64,000 nt of DNA, taken from Clonostachys chloroleuca (taxonomy: Eukaryota; Ascomycota; Sordariomycetes; Hypocreales; Bionectriaceae). Under the pieces are notes generated by a model. The model saw only the letters and a list, made by a program, of their open reading frames with translations, was not told the DNA's origin and searched no databases. This document shows, one piece after another, positions 34,204 to 45,612 of the stretch. The first letter of the stretch is position 1. Each line of letters opens with the position of its first letter. Where the stretch lies: contig JBANAY010000004.1 in NCBI GenBank assembly GCA_037952775.1, positions 7,068,001 through 7,132,000 of the forward strand, written 5' to 3'. A program made the translations under genes and the position numbers.

Positions 34204-36363
34204 TCAAACGCCACGCGATGTGGGCTGAAAGTCCCGGTCCAGAACATCGTCAAGGACCGCCTCGTTATTTTCCCTAGCTCGCCGTCTAGCCAGCTTATGC
34301 TTCCGCGTGTCACTCTCCGTCCGCCGAGTAACCCACCATGTTAACCCGTTCACAATGCCACATAGAGCGATGAGGGCCATGGAGAGACCGAAGGGTAATT
34401 GATAACGGGGCTCGTACTTTTCCTGGAACATCTGAGGCCCAATAGCATCACCAACCTGGCCGTAACTGTTGACAAACCCGATCGCAAACGCCGAGCCGGT
34501 GGCCCCGTTGACGGTTTGGGCGCGCCATGGCCACATTAGGCTATAGAATCAACTGTCAGGAATACATCATAAAGCAGACGAGAGACAGGAGCGGGGGGAT
34601 TTGGCCCTACGGAAACCAAGCGGTACCACAGGCAATTCCGATCATCATTCCAATATACACGCCGATGTCGTTGGGATATACCACGAGGATCGAGTACATG
34701 GCTATGATGATGATTGTGCATCCAATAGGATAGATTGGAATTGGGATCCTTGCTGTGTTGGAAGCGTAGCCCAAGACAAGGATCAGGATAATGGCCAAGA
34801 AAGACGTTGGGATGTTCAAGACCTGAGCAGTGGCGATATCACTGTTAAGATAGTTAAAAGAAGTCAGCCAAAGCCCTAATATTGGGATGATCGAACGGGC
34901 CTACCTGAAACCCATGTGGGAAATGATAGTAGGCCGATAGAAATCGATACCGTTCTTTCCGCTGGTCATCAGAGCCCAGCTGAGAGTGAACAACCAAAGC
35001 CTTTTGTCACTGAGACTGTGCAAAACCTCCTTGAAGACAAAATTCTTCTCTGATGAGCGGGGGGCGTTTGGTGGCAGGCGGGCCTGAAGGAATGCTTTCT
35101 CGACAGGCGATAGCCATTTCGTATTACCAGGGACTGGTGAAGATGTTAACTGCGATGCCTTTGCGGGTAAAGGAGAAATCAAGACAAGACATTTATACAT
35201 ACAATCAGGGAGGGTAAAGTAGACAAGGATGGACAGAGCCACGGTGGCAGCCCCCTCAATAGCGAACAGCCTTTCCGATGTTGTTAGTGGCACTAGAACG
35301 TGAGCCTTTGGGACTTTTTAGGTGTGAATATACCATTGCCAGCCGGACAAGCCCCCAGCCCCCGAAACAGCATGGAATCCATAGGCCAAGAGACCACCAA
35401 TGATACCTGCAACATTACCCAAAGAGTCTCCGCGTTTGTCAGCTACTCGCGTCACGTATGATTCTGCATAAGCTGGTTGACTCACAAATCCAGATCAATC
35501 GAACGGCGATTTCGTCAGGCCGATACCAGTAGGATAGTTGAAGAATGATACCAGGGAACATTCCTGCTTCTGTCTATGATGCAACGTCAGATTTTGACTA
35601 ATCAAGGAGGCAAGGCGATCGTGCTAAATTCAGGCGACCTACCAAACCGAGAAGAAAGCGACAAGCGTAAAGACCACCGAGGTTGCTGACTGCCGCGGTA
35701 CAAGCAGTGACGAGACCCCTTGAAAATGGATCAGCAATTTTCTGTTTTGAAAGACATGTTGTTAGGGGAGGCTACTTACCATGAGAACATGATTCTTGAT
35801 TGCCAACGTGATGGTTTGAACTTTTTTAATAGCAGATTGGAGGGGATTTCGGCCACAATATAAGGCACCTATGTTCTTTGATCAGCTTTTGTATAATGGT
35901 CTAGCTGCCGCAGATGATCGCTACAACTCACAGTGTATAGAACCGTGACCATGCCGAACTGGTCAGATGTGATACCTAGCTGCGTCAGGATGTTACGATC
36001 CGTGCCCTTGTTCATAATTCGTGCATTGGAAACCTAATACAAGTAAGGGAGTTGATCTTGATCTTTGAGATGCAAAATGCCCACATTGTTTTCATCTAGC
36101 TTCTTCACCAGATATAGCGTGCAGAGCAGCGGTATGAGGCGCCAATCGACTTTTCGGAGGAGCCGCTTCTCTTCTTCCGCAGTCAAGGCCGTAAGCGCAG
36201 CCTCTCGAGTCAACTCGTCCTCGAATAAACCCGTACCGTCATGGGTAATGGCGGCTTTTCCAGAGCGTTGGGCCGTTTTCAAACTGAGATCGTCGACGTG
36301 AGATGACAATTCCCCTTCTGCCGATGCCTCGACCACCGTTTCGTTGGCTCTATTTGGAGCCAT
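34204..36363 (-). CDS. MFS permease, anion:cation symporter (Dal5/Tna1-like)
   Basis: Ten exons: 36363-36085, 36033-35932, 35868-35780, 35718-35643, 35573-35486, 35406-35334, 35270-35203, 35133-34905, 34841-34611, 34540-34204, giving 523 residues with every junction in phase. The hydrophilic N-terminus leads to KVDWRLIPLLCTLYLVKKLD and SNARIMNKGT, typical of the ACS family, then about 12 membrane segments (PYIVAEIPSNLLLKKF, TEAGMFPGIILQLSYWY). ACS permeases import organic anions such as allantoate, nicotinate, pantothenate or sulfonates. It is divergent from the TauD gene, 472 bases apart, which favours a sulfonate or related acid. The last intron donor (GTAGGG at 34610) is the least certain junction. 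Confidence 0.87.
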
Positions 36364-36835
36364 TGTATACGTTAATATGGAAATAGATGCCGCGGATACT
36401 CGCAGAAAGAAAGGTAAATATTACGGCGCTCAAGCAACAAAATGATAGAAGCTACATTATATAGCTATGTCATTCTGTATGATATCTTCCCCTTCAGCAA
36501 CTCATGTATTTGAACTGCAGGCGTGAATGATCATAAAATTGGACCTTAACAAATGCTGCAATTGCTTAGTTGAAGCACGTTTCATTCCGGCTTATACTTT
36601 ATGGATGGTGCAATGGGGGCATAAAAGCACGTATTCCTCCGGGCGATCCTGCTTGGCACTGGCAGCCCGGGATCAACATGTACGATCCCATCATAATCGA
36701 CCCATCATGATTGATGCACACCTTTGCGCATAAAACTATCTAGATATCATCTGAAGTATTAGACTTATATCATATCCCATGTCTATCCAACTCTCTTGAC
36801 TTGGATGAAAGGATTCGTTTACTACTGCCAATATC
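36364..36835. promoter_or_regulatory. Divergent MFS/TauD promoter
   Basis: 472 bases between the two start codons. A dyad GGGATC-N9-GATCCC lies at 36669-36689 and could serve a shared regulator; the opening CCCGGG is also palindromic. Co-regulation of permease and dioxygenase is inferred from the arrangement. Confidence 0.45.
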
Positions 36836-38292
36836 ATGTCGACCACGACAGTAACTTGGGTCACTCCAGCCGCTCAACCACCCCCTGGTCAACCCGAGAT
36901 CAATTATGCCCCGAACTATGACAACTGGCAGGCCCGCGCTGCCAGACGCCTTGCTGCGGGCAATCTTCCTTCTAAAGTCCCCGAAGGATTTCCAGAGCAA
37001 TTAGCTGGGGATGTAGTTTGGCAGGGCGCGACCTTGGCAGAGTCGTATGATTGGACATATGTCCTCAACGCCGAGCAGCTTGCTGAGATTGACCGAGCCG
37101 TAGCTCACTTCAAATGTTGGTGTCCTTCACACAGAGTCAACATGAATATAACACGAGAGAAAATCTTTCCTTTTGAGTTTGACGGGCACTGATACTGAAC
37201 CAACAGCTCTCAATCTGTCGTATGGTCGCATTACCGCCGACGCGTTCCCACTTCCAACTCTCCACTCTGAGCTTCGGCGTTTGTCCCGTGAGCTTCATAG
37301 TGGCCATGGCTTCTTTGTCATCCGCGGCATCCAAGTCGACGAGCACACTAGAGAGGATAACATCATAATCTACACAGGACTATCCGCCCATGTTGCTGCG
37401 CAGCGAGGCCGACAAGATCACAAATTTAACGGCAAGCCAGCAGACGTAGTTCTTACACACGTAAAGGATCTCAGCAAATCTGACCCGAACAAAATCATCG
37501 GTAGTCCTGCCTATACCACCGACAAGCAGGTTTTCCACACCGACTCAGGGGATATCGTTGCACTTTTTGCTCTTGAGACAGCCCAGGAAGGAGGTGCTAG
37601 CAAGCTGACAAGCACATGGACAGTCTACAATGAGATTGCACGGACTCGACCTGACTTGATTCATACTCTCGCTGGATCGTGGGACATGGAAGTGTATGCC
37701 AACCTATATACCCGCTGCCACTTCGCAATGTCTCAACTAATATCACGACCAGGTTCGAAAAAGCCGACAAGCAATGGATGGAAAGACCGCTTCTCCACCT
37801 ACTACCGGCCACTGATACTACTCCCCAAAGAGTTTCTCTACAATACGGGCGACGATATTTTGTAGGGTTCGGTGCTCTTCCTCGTAGTGCGGATATTCCA
37901 CCCATCACAGAGGCACAAGCTGAGGCCCTGGACACCTTGCACTTCATCGGGGAGAAGTTTTGCGTCAATACTGAGTTCCAAAAAGGCGACATTCAATATG
38001 TCAACAATCTCAACATCTTTCACGCCCGAGATGGCTTTGTCAATGAAGGGGAGAAGCAGTAGGTCCATCACCATTTTGATAAAACAGACGCACGATAGTC
38101 AGTCAACTAACAAAGACTCTGTTGTACAGGCGCCATCTACTCCGCCTATGGCTACGCGATCCTGAAAATGCATGGCACACTCCTGAGGTTCTCCAACCAA
38201 GATGGGACCAGATCTATAAAGACGTGCGGCCAGAGACTGAGGTTTTCCCACTTGAGCCATATATCCGGAGTGCGGCAAACAAAGGCAGATAA
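36836..38292 (+). CDS. TauD/TfdA-family Fe(II)/2-oxoglutarate dioxygenase
   Basis: Four exons (36836-37115, 37207-37693, 37753-38058, 38130-38292) give 411 residues. Iron ligands are visible as HTD (His204, Asp206) in KQVFHTDSGDIVALF and His346 in NNLNIFHARDG; the Arg that binds 2-oxoglutarate is probably in RHLLRLWLRD. The first intron uses a GTTGGT donor; the second, beginning GTATGCC, removes a false open frame. Fungal members hydroxylate sulfonates (taurine type, releasing sulfite and an aldehyde) or other small acids. Flanking ACS permease and rhodanese support a sulfur substrate, but the sequence alone does not prove it. No targeting signal; likely cytosolic. Confidence 0.9.
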
Positions 38293-38777
38293 CTTGTTCT
38301 TTGCGTGCTTTAAACTAGCTTTTGACAATATAAAATATTAACTAAACCCTGCTTGCTTGTGAGGCTGTTGCTGCCATGGATTTTTGTCCGAAGGTATACT
38401 GGTAGGCATTAGCTCTAACTGGTACAAGTTTAGTGTAACACAAATAGAGTCAGAGGGTTGTCTCGGATGTTTAGGATAATGCAGTGGTTGTAGCAAACAC
38501 CACGTGGAGACATGACGAGTGTGAGCGGGGTTATGGTGTGCAATAAATGTCCGCCACCTCGATGTCTGGGAACTTCAAATACACGCAAGCGTTGATTAAA
38601 GGTTCAAGCAAGTCTGCTGGGCCTGCGTCCTCGATTACCGGTGGGTTTGTCCGCAGACTGGAGTGAACCATCTGAGAAAACTGTATTCCCAGACCACTGT
38701 CAGCTTTCCGCCAAGTTCTCAAATAACTACAAAGCCCGCGCCCCTTCACTCACGGATATATTCATCCAGAACACATA
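38293..38777. other. Intergenic between TauD and rhodanese genes
   Basis: About 485 bases, same-strand spacing, so it holds the TauD 3' end and the rhodanese promoter. No repeat recognised. Confidence 0.5.
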
Positions 38778-40355
38778 ATGGCCAAAACAGTATCCGCGGA
38801 GACCTTGCGTCGTTACTGGGCTAACAACGATGAAGTGGCCTTGATTGACATCCGAGAAGAAGGGCCTTATGCAGACGCCCATCCATTTTTCGCGCTGACC
38901 GTGCCGGTATCGGAATTGGAGATTAGATTACCGGCTCTAGTTCCTCGGCTCTCTGTGCCCATTGTTGTCTACGATGATGGGGAGGGCTACGCCAAGCGTG
39001 CTGTGGCACGACTCGAAGCCATAGGTTATCTTGATGTTTCTATCTTAGCAGGTGGCCTGTCCGGCTATGACCGGGTGGGCGAGGTGTTCCGGGACGTAAA
39101 CGTGCCCTCAAAAGCCTTCGGGGAGCTCGTGGAGGCCATTCGTCACACACCCTCCTTGCCTGCACGCGAGATTAAGCAGCTTCTAGATAACGACAATGAT
39201 GTGGTTGTTCTGGATTCACGAAGGTATGAAGAGTACCACACCATGAGCATTCCGCGAGGGCAAAGCTGCCCGGGAGGGGAATTGCTGTACCGGGTCTTTG
39301 AGGTAGCCCCGAAAGCGACCACTACCGTTATTGTCCACTGCGCAGGCCGCACCCGAAGTATCGTTGGTACTCAGTCTCTAGTCAATGCGGGTATTCCTAA
39401 CAAAGTCGTTGCTCTCGAAAACGGCACCATCGGTTGGACACTTGAGGGGTTGGAACTGGACAAGGGCAGAATTGAGAGAGTCGGGCAGCCGTCATCTGAA
39501 GCTGTAGAACAGTCGCGGCAGCATGCCAGAAGATGGGCTAACCACGTCGGTGTGCCCATTGTTGGTGTAGAGAAAGTCAGAGAATTCGCAGCGACAGCAG
39601 AATCACGGACGCTGTATCTGCTGGATGTGAGAGATCCAAAAGAGTACGAGCAGGGCCATCCGAAGGGCTTTGTTTCTGCTCCCGGTGGCCAGTTGGTCCA
39701 AGCTACCGACGAATGGGTTGGCGTCAGAGGCGCCCGGATAGTGTTATACGATACTGATGGAGTTAGAGCTCTTATGACAGCTAGCTGGCTGTTACAGCTC
39801 GGTTGGGATGTATATGTTCTTGAATACGGTGCTTCAGTGCCGGATGATCTCCCCTCAGCTACACAAGCCTCTTGGCAAGTACCAAAGTCCGGTGCCATAT
39901 CCGTCGAGGACCTCAAACGAATTCCTGAGCCAACGATCGTGGATCTTGCCCGCAGCCCAGCCTATCGAAAGGGCCACATACCTGGGGCTTGGTTCGCTTC
40001 TGGCCCAGAACTTGCCCGTGATCTGCAATCCGCTCCGGGTTCCGGGCCTATCGTGCTAACATCACCGGACGGAAAAATTGCAGCCTTAAATGTGGACTAC
40101 GCTCGCACGCACTTGTCGCGAGAGATCCTATATCTAAGCGGAGGAACAGAGGCATGGACAGCCCAGGGCAGTCTCCTCGAGACAGAACACCGATGGTTGT
40201 CAAAACCTATTGATGTATACAAACGTCCATATGAAGGAACTGAAAACGCTCGAAAAGACATGCAAGGGTATATTGACTGGGAGCATGGACTCGTCGCCCA
40301 GATCGCGAATGATGGCATTGCGCGCTTCCACGTTGTGCGTGACATACCGCAGTAG
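38778..40355 (+). CDS. Tandem four-domain rhodanese (sulfurtransferase), intronless
   Basis: 525 residues in one frame. Four rhodanese-like modules: about 1-105, 130-230, 258-355 and 375-470. Only module 2 has an active-site Cys (Cys188 in HCAGRTRS). The equivalent loops carry Asp in modules 1 (YDDGEG, 66-67) and 3 (YDTDG, 325) and Ser in module 4 (TSPDG, 429), so these are probably structural or regulatory. The layout matches bacterial tetra-rhodaneses of about the same length. An active rhodanese moves a sulfane sulfur from thiosulfate or persulfide to an acceptor such as cyanide, sulfite or a thiol. There is no obvious mitochondrial presequence. It lies downstream of the TauD gene on the same strand. 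Confidence 0.92.
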   Translation: MAKTVSAETLRRYWANNDEVALIDIREEGPYADAHPFFALTVPVSELEIRLPALVPRLSVPIVVYDDGEGYAKRAVARLEAIGYLDVSILAGGLSGYDRVGEVFRDVNVPSKAFGELVEAIRHTPSLPAREIKQLLDNDNDVVVLDSRRYEEYHTMSIPRGQSCPGGELLYRVFEVAPKATTTVIVHCAGRTRSIVGTQSLVNAGIPNKVVALENGTIGWTLEGLELDKGRIERVGQPSSEAVEQSRQHARRWANHVGVPIVGVEKVREFAATAESRTLYLLDVRDPKEYEQGHPKGFVSAPGGQLVQATDEWVGVRGARIVLYDTDGVRALMTASWLLQLGWDVYVLEYGASVPDDLPSATQASWQVPKSGAISVEDLKRIPEPTIVDLARSPAYRKGHIPGAWFASGPELARDLQSAPGSGPIVLTSPDGKIAALNVDYARTHLSREILYLSGGTEAWTAQGSLLETEHRWLSKPIDVYKRPYEGTENARKDMQGYIDWEHGLVAQIANDGIARFHVVRDIPQ

Positions 40356-42339
40356 TCCACAGCCCGTAACAGGGGCACTACATGTCTTGCCGGGCTACTT
40401 GGAGCAGTCTCATCGACGGTCCCTTGCTAAAGGTGCTAGAGCTAACCTAACGGACATTCAGCAAACTCGGAAGGTGTTCAAGGATTTGGGCAAGTCCAAT
40501 CAGCAAGATTACGATTGCATAGCTTTATAACACATCCTTAACCCTCGGGTCCAAGGTCATTTTTCGTTCAAAGAAAACGATGTATCTTGTCCATATAATC
40601 GTAGCTGAGGTAAAAATCCGTCGTCTTTCTCCATTCCCACTTGTTTAAGATTCAAATTTTCAAGCCTCATCAAAATTTCATTTCATATTCGGGTACCCGG
40701 GACCAGAATGGTGAAGGGCGGGCGCGAAGGGGTAAGACATGATGCCCCTGAGCTAGTATGGTCGTCTCTTAGGAAAACCCAACCCATTCGTTACCTACTT
40801 GATTGTCTCGCGAGCTTATCTTTGGCCTAGTATTAAACTACTGATGGCAAAAGCCAATACGGCCAATGGGTTGAAGGGCTCGGTTTCTCGACGGCAAGGT
40901 ACAATGACGGATCTGCTTTCTTATCTACTTAGCGTGTTTCCCAATCCTGACCAGTATCGGCCCCATTTTGAATGATTCATTGCGAAGCGGACCTTGTCCT
41001 GGGCCGTTTCCCCCAAAACGTATTTGGAATAGTAGGGGGATCCGGTTCATCTACACGTAGCGAGAAGAGCCATCTTCGGGAGCAGCATGGCATGGCTTAA
41101 TACGGCCTCAGACTCCGCCTAGATGGTCCAGCCACTGCGAGTCTTCTTAGATTAAAAGACCACTCTCGTGTTGAGTGCATGTTCAAAAAGCTTCTGCTTA
41201 GTGACTAGATGTGGGAGAGCCCCTGATATAACCAATCTCCCAGCCACACCCGCGGCTTCGCGGGTTGCTTTACCGGCCGGAGGAACGGAAGCGGGACTTT
41301 CCACGGTGTGTCACCGAAACTCAAAAATTTCCAAGCTAGCACCAGCTTAATTCCGCCACGTGGATCTAAACAGACCCCTATGACACGAGGAACCAAAAGT
41401 AGCCACTTGGTGACACACATGTGTCATCCCAAAGATCGTAGATCGAAGACCATTTCATATTGAGTGATTCACTCGTGCCAGGAGAGATGGCGGGCTCGTG
41501 GTTTGGCTTGTTGAAGGTTGCTGCGAGAGTTGGTCTTCAAAGTGTGGCCATTTGCTGATCATCATGCTATCAGGGTGGCCAACCGAAACTCCCGAATCAA
41601 GATGTGCCCTTGCTTTATCAGAGTTTATATAGACCGTTGTTTACCAAACAAGGGTTACACTAGTTGATAGCTGGGTCTCCTTCTCACCTGTTTGTGATGA
41701 TGGAGCAGCTATTTGAGACTCAAGGCGCTAGATGGTTCGTTACTAAACACGGCTAAGTAGGGCCGAATTGGCTGTTCCACTGATCCGCACAGATCACACA
41801 CGATCTTCTCATCCGATATCCCATCAAAAGGATCAGGAAGTTTGTTTTTTTACGCGAGCATGCCTTGTTCCATTCTAACTGAGAACGGGCTAGATCAGCT
41901 GCATATTCACGCCTCTAGAGTTGGTGAGAATGTGAAATGTCTAAGTAAATATTGTCCGCATCTTGCCCTACTCGCCCCTTATCACTACCCAAGACAAGAT
42001 TCAACCAAACCAGTCCTGACCACTGAAGGGGCTAATATTGCGATGCAACCATGGCGCCGCTGGCATTGCCTTGATCTGTACTAAGACAATCATTAGTGCC
42101 AGATCCATCCTACACTTAGATCAAGCAGTGGACACTTTGACTGGATACCCCTTCTTTAGTCAGGTCCTGTGCACTTCAAGAGCTGGTGAGCTCATTGACT
42201 TGTGCTAGGGTGCAAGATATGGCGGATTAAAAATCTACAGGGTCCCAGGTTTCGGTAAAGCGATGATCTTTCCTGTTAGTTCGTTCCCTTGTGCAACTAC
42301 GACCTCGACTTTGAGGTAGCACGAGCCATCCTAGCCGCC
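40356..42339. other. Intergenic, no gene seen
   Basis: About 2 kb with only short frames. A perfect GC hairpin (CCCGCG-GCTT-CGCGGG) lies at 41249-41264; it is not part of a recognisable tRNA or terminator. Confidence 0.55.
41249..41264. repeat. Compact GC hairpin
   Basis: Six perfectly paired bases on each side of a GCTT loop. No matching T-arm or acceptor stem was found nearby, so it is not a tRNA. Confidence 0.6.
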
Positions 42340-43652
42340 ATGGATTCGCAGCCAGTATCGCCCGTCAAGTCAAAGAGTGACCTTACCGTCGCTGCCATGG
42401 CCTTTGGCTTCACCATCGGGTTTGGTTTCTTGACGACATGGGAGGCCATCAAACAGACTCAACGAAATCGAAACCCTCTTCGAAGTTCCTACATCTACAT
42501 GATATGGGGCGAGATTGTCGCCAACATAGGAATGATGGTCTCTGGTTGGCTTTGGATTGATCAGGTCGTTCCCTCGGAGTATGTTTCGATCTAAATCGCC
42601 TTTCTTTTTCCTCACATGGCTAACGCTATGTGTTACAGCATTCCGATATTGTTCCTCGTCCTCTTCTTTTGGGTGTTCCAAGTCCAGCTGCTGATGCAGA
42701 TCATCGTCAACCGAATCGCCATCATTGCCGAACATAGGAAAACAATTTCGATCATGAAATGGACCACTGCTGGGATCATGACTTGTGTGAATATTGCTGT
42801 GTTTTGCATTTTCATCCCCGCCCATCGGGACCCCCCTGTGAGCCAGCTGTAAGTTAAAATCATCTTCTGCATTGCCTTCCAATGCCTGACTCCTTTGGTT
42901 CAGATTTGTCGACATCAACAACTACTGGGATCGCGCATCCAAGTTTATTATCATGGCTCTTGACGGCTTTTTGAACTGGTACTTTCTCCGCACCGTGGAG
43001 CAACGTCTTGTGAAGCAGCATAACCTGAAGAAGTATAAACCTTTGGTTTCTTTTAACGCCCGACTGATGGCTCTATCTATCGCCATGGACGTAAGTACAA
43101 AAGCTATCATACACTGATGTCTGACCTTTGTTCGCTCACTAACATCATTAGGCCATGCTCATTGGCCTGATGTGGCTAGAAAACAAAGCGGTCTTTATCC
43201 AATTCCATCCTGTCACATACATGGTCAAACTCAACATCGAAATGTCCATGGCCAAGCTCATCACGCGACTTGCCAGCAATGGTGGCTCGGATGAATTTTA
43301 TCCCGAACACAATTCCAGCTCAAACCCTACTGGAGGATATAGCGGCAACCAGAGCCACGCCGAGCGACAGAGCACATGGAATCAAGGCAACTCAGTCGCG
43401 TTGGCGCAGGTATCAAAAATCGTGGCTGGTAACTCGGAAGAGGATCTGCCTCGAAATGGTGGTGGAATTGGAATTCACAGGCGAACGGAGATTGAGGTCA
43501 AGGTGGAACAAGATACTAAGGCTGGTTACAATTCTAAGAGCGGTCACCATTCTGACGATGAGTTCCCGCTGACCTCGGACACTGGACATCCCAAGGATGG
43601 GGCGATCGTACGGGTCAAACGAGCAGACTCCTCGACGAGCAGAGAATCTTGA
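42340..43652 (+). CDS. Fungal multi-TM membrane protein
   Basis: Four exons (42340-42578, 42639-42848, 42904-43090, 43152-43652) give 378 residues. About six to seven hydrophobic segments are visible (FGFTIGFGFLTTW, FLVLFFWVFQVQLLMQII, GIMTCVNIAVFCIFIP, SKFIIMALDGFLNWYFL). They are followed by a long hydrophilic, Ser/Asn/Asp-rich cytosolic tail from about residue 245. The layout resembles the uncharacterised PTH11/rhodopsin-like integral membrane proteins common in these fungi, some of which act as receptors, but no CFEM domain is present. The start is taken at GCCATGG (42340) with a good context. All introns are in phase. Confidence 0.8.
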
Positions 43653-43953
43653 GAGGTTGTCCATTTACTATCTTATCCAGAAGATTTGAGCCGACTCATT
43701 CACCATCTCAAGACTTGCTCTTAATATGGGAGGACACAACGGAACTCTGTTTTATATGTACATGTTCAATATTATACAGGATATGGCAACTCCAAATTAA
43801 CTTTGTAATTTTAATACTATTTGTACGCTGCGGCTCAAGAGGGCCCTTAGGGAGAGAAAAAAAGGTAGAGAATATCATCTTGCATTCTGTCTTAAGGGGA
43901 ATTTTCTTTTCTAGTGTACATGAACATGTTTATTCCTCGTTCATCTGCGGCTA
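43653..43953. other. Convergent 3' region
   Basis: 300 bases between the stops of the membrane protein (+) and P450nor (-). Nothing recognised. Confidence 0.5.
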
Positions 43954-45612
43954 TTACCATACGACCGGTAGTTTCAAGATGCCTACATCTTTATGTCGAG
44001 GGCTGCACTCAAGCTCTTCAGTTGGGATTGAAACCTTAAGGTTTGGTAGTCTCCGAAGTAACGTAGCTGCAGATTGGTTAGCATCACCGAGACCATCCCT
44101 CTCATGATGTGTCTGATAGTCGATGCCATAATTTAAGAAGAGCCTACTCACCAAAGGCAAGCTCAAGCTCTGCAATAGCCAAATGTTCGGCAATGCAGCG
44201 GTGCGGGCCGAAGCCGAAGCCCAACGCATCATGGCCGGCGAAATCGCGACGTATATCAAACTCGTCTGGATTAGGGAAAATATCTTCGTCCCTGTTGGCC
44301 GATGCATTCGCTGCAATGACTCCTTCTCCCGCTCGGATTGTCTATGATTTAAATTAAAATCTTTGGAGTCACGGCACGTTTGTGCTTCAGATCCATACCT
44401 TTCCTCCAAGTTCAATGTCCACCTTGGCGACTCTTTTCATCGCAAGCGACGAGCCGGTATGATAGCGGCACAGCTCTTGGACGAATCCCGGAACTAAGGA
44501 CGGATCTGCTTTCAGCGCTTCATAATGTTCGGGGTGTTGCATCAACACCACGACGCCCTGGTTCAAGACGTTAGCCGCCGAGGTCAGTGGTAAAACCAAC
44601 AAACCTACCAAATTGATCATGTTCACCATGGTTGCATTTCCTGCGACCAAGAGCAGGAACGCAATTTGCACCGCATCGGACTTTTCAATATGGCCGTTAC
44701 GAAGCTGCTCAATCACAAGCTTGCTGATCAGGTCGTTTTGTGGTGCTTCCAAGCGCTGGTCGACTAATTTTGCGAGGTAATCTAAAAGTTCTCTGGGAGA
44801 TGAGGAAATATCAGCATAACTGGGACGAATGAGATGACAGTCTTGAATGAAGAATATAGCCGTACTGATTCGCAAGCGAAGCTTCTTGTGCTGTTGCGCT
44901 GCCATTGCTCCGAATCGCATTCTGCGCTGTGAGGTATTCAAGATCCGCGAATGGGACTCCCAGAATGGTGTAAATTATCTGTAAGATTATTCATTGAGTT
45001 CAAGCGGCCCTTGGCACAAGGAAAGTGACTGGACTAACGTATGAAGGGACTGGCAGGGCAAAGTTCTCAACTAGATCGATTGGTTCGGCACATCCCTTGG
45101 CAATCATGCTATCAAGCAGACTGTCAATGGTTCTTTGGATATATGGCTTCATGGCTTCAATCTTTTCTTTGACAAAAAGGGGCTCTACCATTCCTCTGAT
45201 CCAGGTCATTAGTGATTTCTCATTTATGATCAGCGGCTTCTAAAAGTTCTCACCTCTGATTCATATGAGCAGGGCTGTCCATATCTACAAAGGTTGGCTT
45301 GTTTTTGGCAGCGGCTTTTCCACCGGCGCTCAGCTCAGGAAACCCAGGCCGCGTTCGTTCCTAGTATTTTGTTAGCTCCAATATGATATTCGGTATCATC
45401 CATATGACAGGGTGTTTACACACTTTAGAGAGCCTTGTGTCAGTTGAAATCTTACAAACGTCCTCGTACTTCACGGCAAGCCATGCTTGACTGCCATCAA
45501 AGAGTGTAACACGGGATACACGTTCGCGGGCCCTGAGGAGGGCATATTCTGCCGGTGGTTCAAGCGCAGACGCTCGCTGGAAAGGGAACCGAGGCGCTAC
45601 TTCCGTCGCCAT
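43954..45612 (-). CDS. CYP55A: Cytochrome P450 nitric oxide reductase (P450nor, CYP55A)
   Basis: Eight exons: 45612-45424, 45360-45254, 45195-45039, 44978-44866, 44792-44609, 44557-44399, 44341-44152, 44066-43954. The product is 403 residues, the length of Fusarium P450nor. Signature positions match: heme ligand Cys352 in [13 protein letters not shown], Thr243 in AGNATMVNM, Ser286 in [10 protein letters not shown], and [16 protein letters not shown]450nor reduces two NO to N2O directly with NAD(P)H, without a reductase partner, in fungal denitrification or NO detoxification. The frame stays open upstream, with in-frame ATGs at 45702 and 45762 that would add a basic Ser-rich leader, possibly a mitochondrial presequence. 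Confidence 0.96.

Noticed and set aside
37694..37840. Continuous open frame through the TauD second intron
   Set aside because: Reading through loses the family sequence; splicing at 37694-37752 restores it exactly.
41249..41264. GC hairpin as a tRNA arm or terminator
   Set aside because: No companion arms, and intrinsic terminators of this kind do not apply to nuclear fungal genes.
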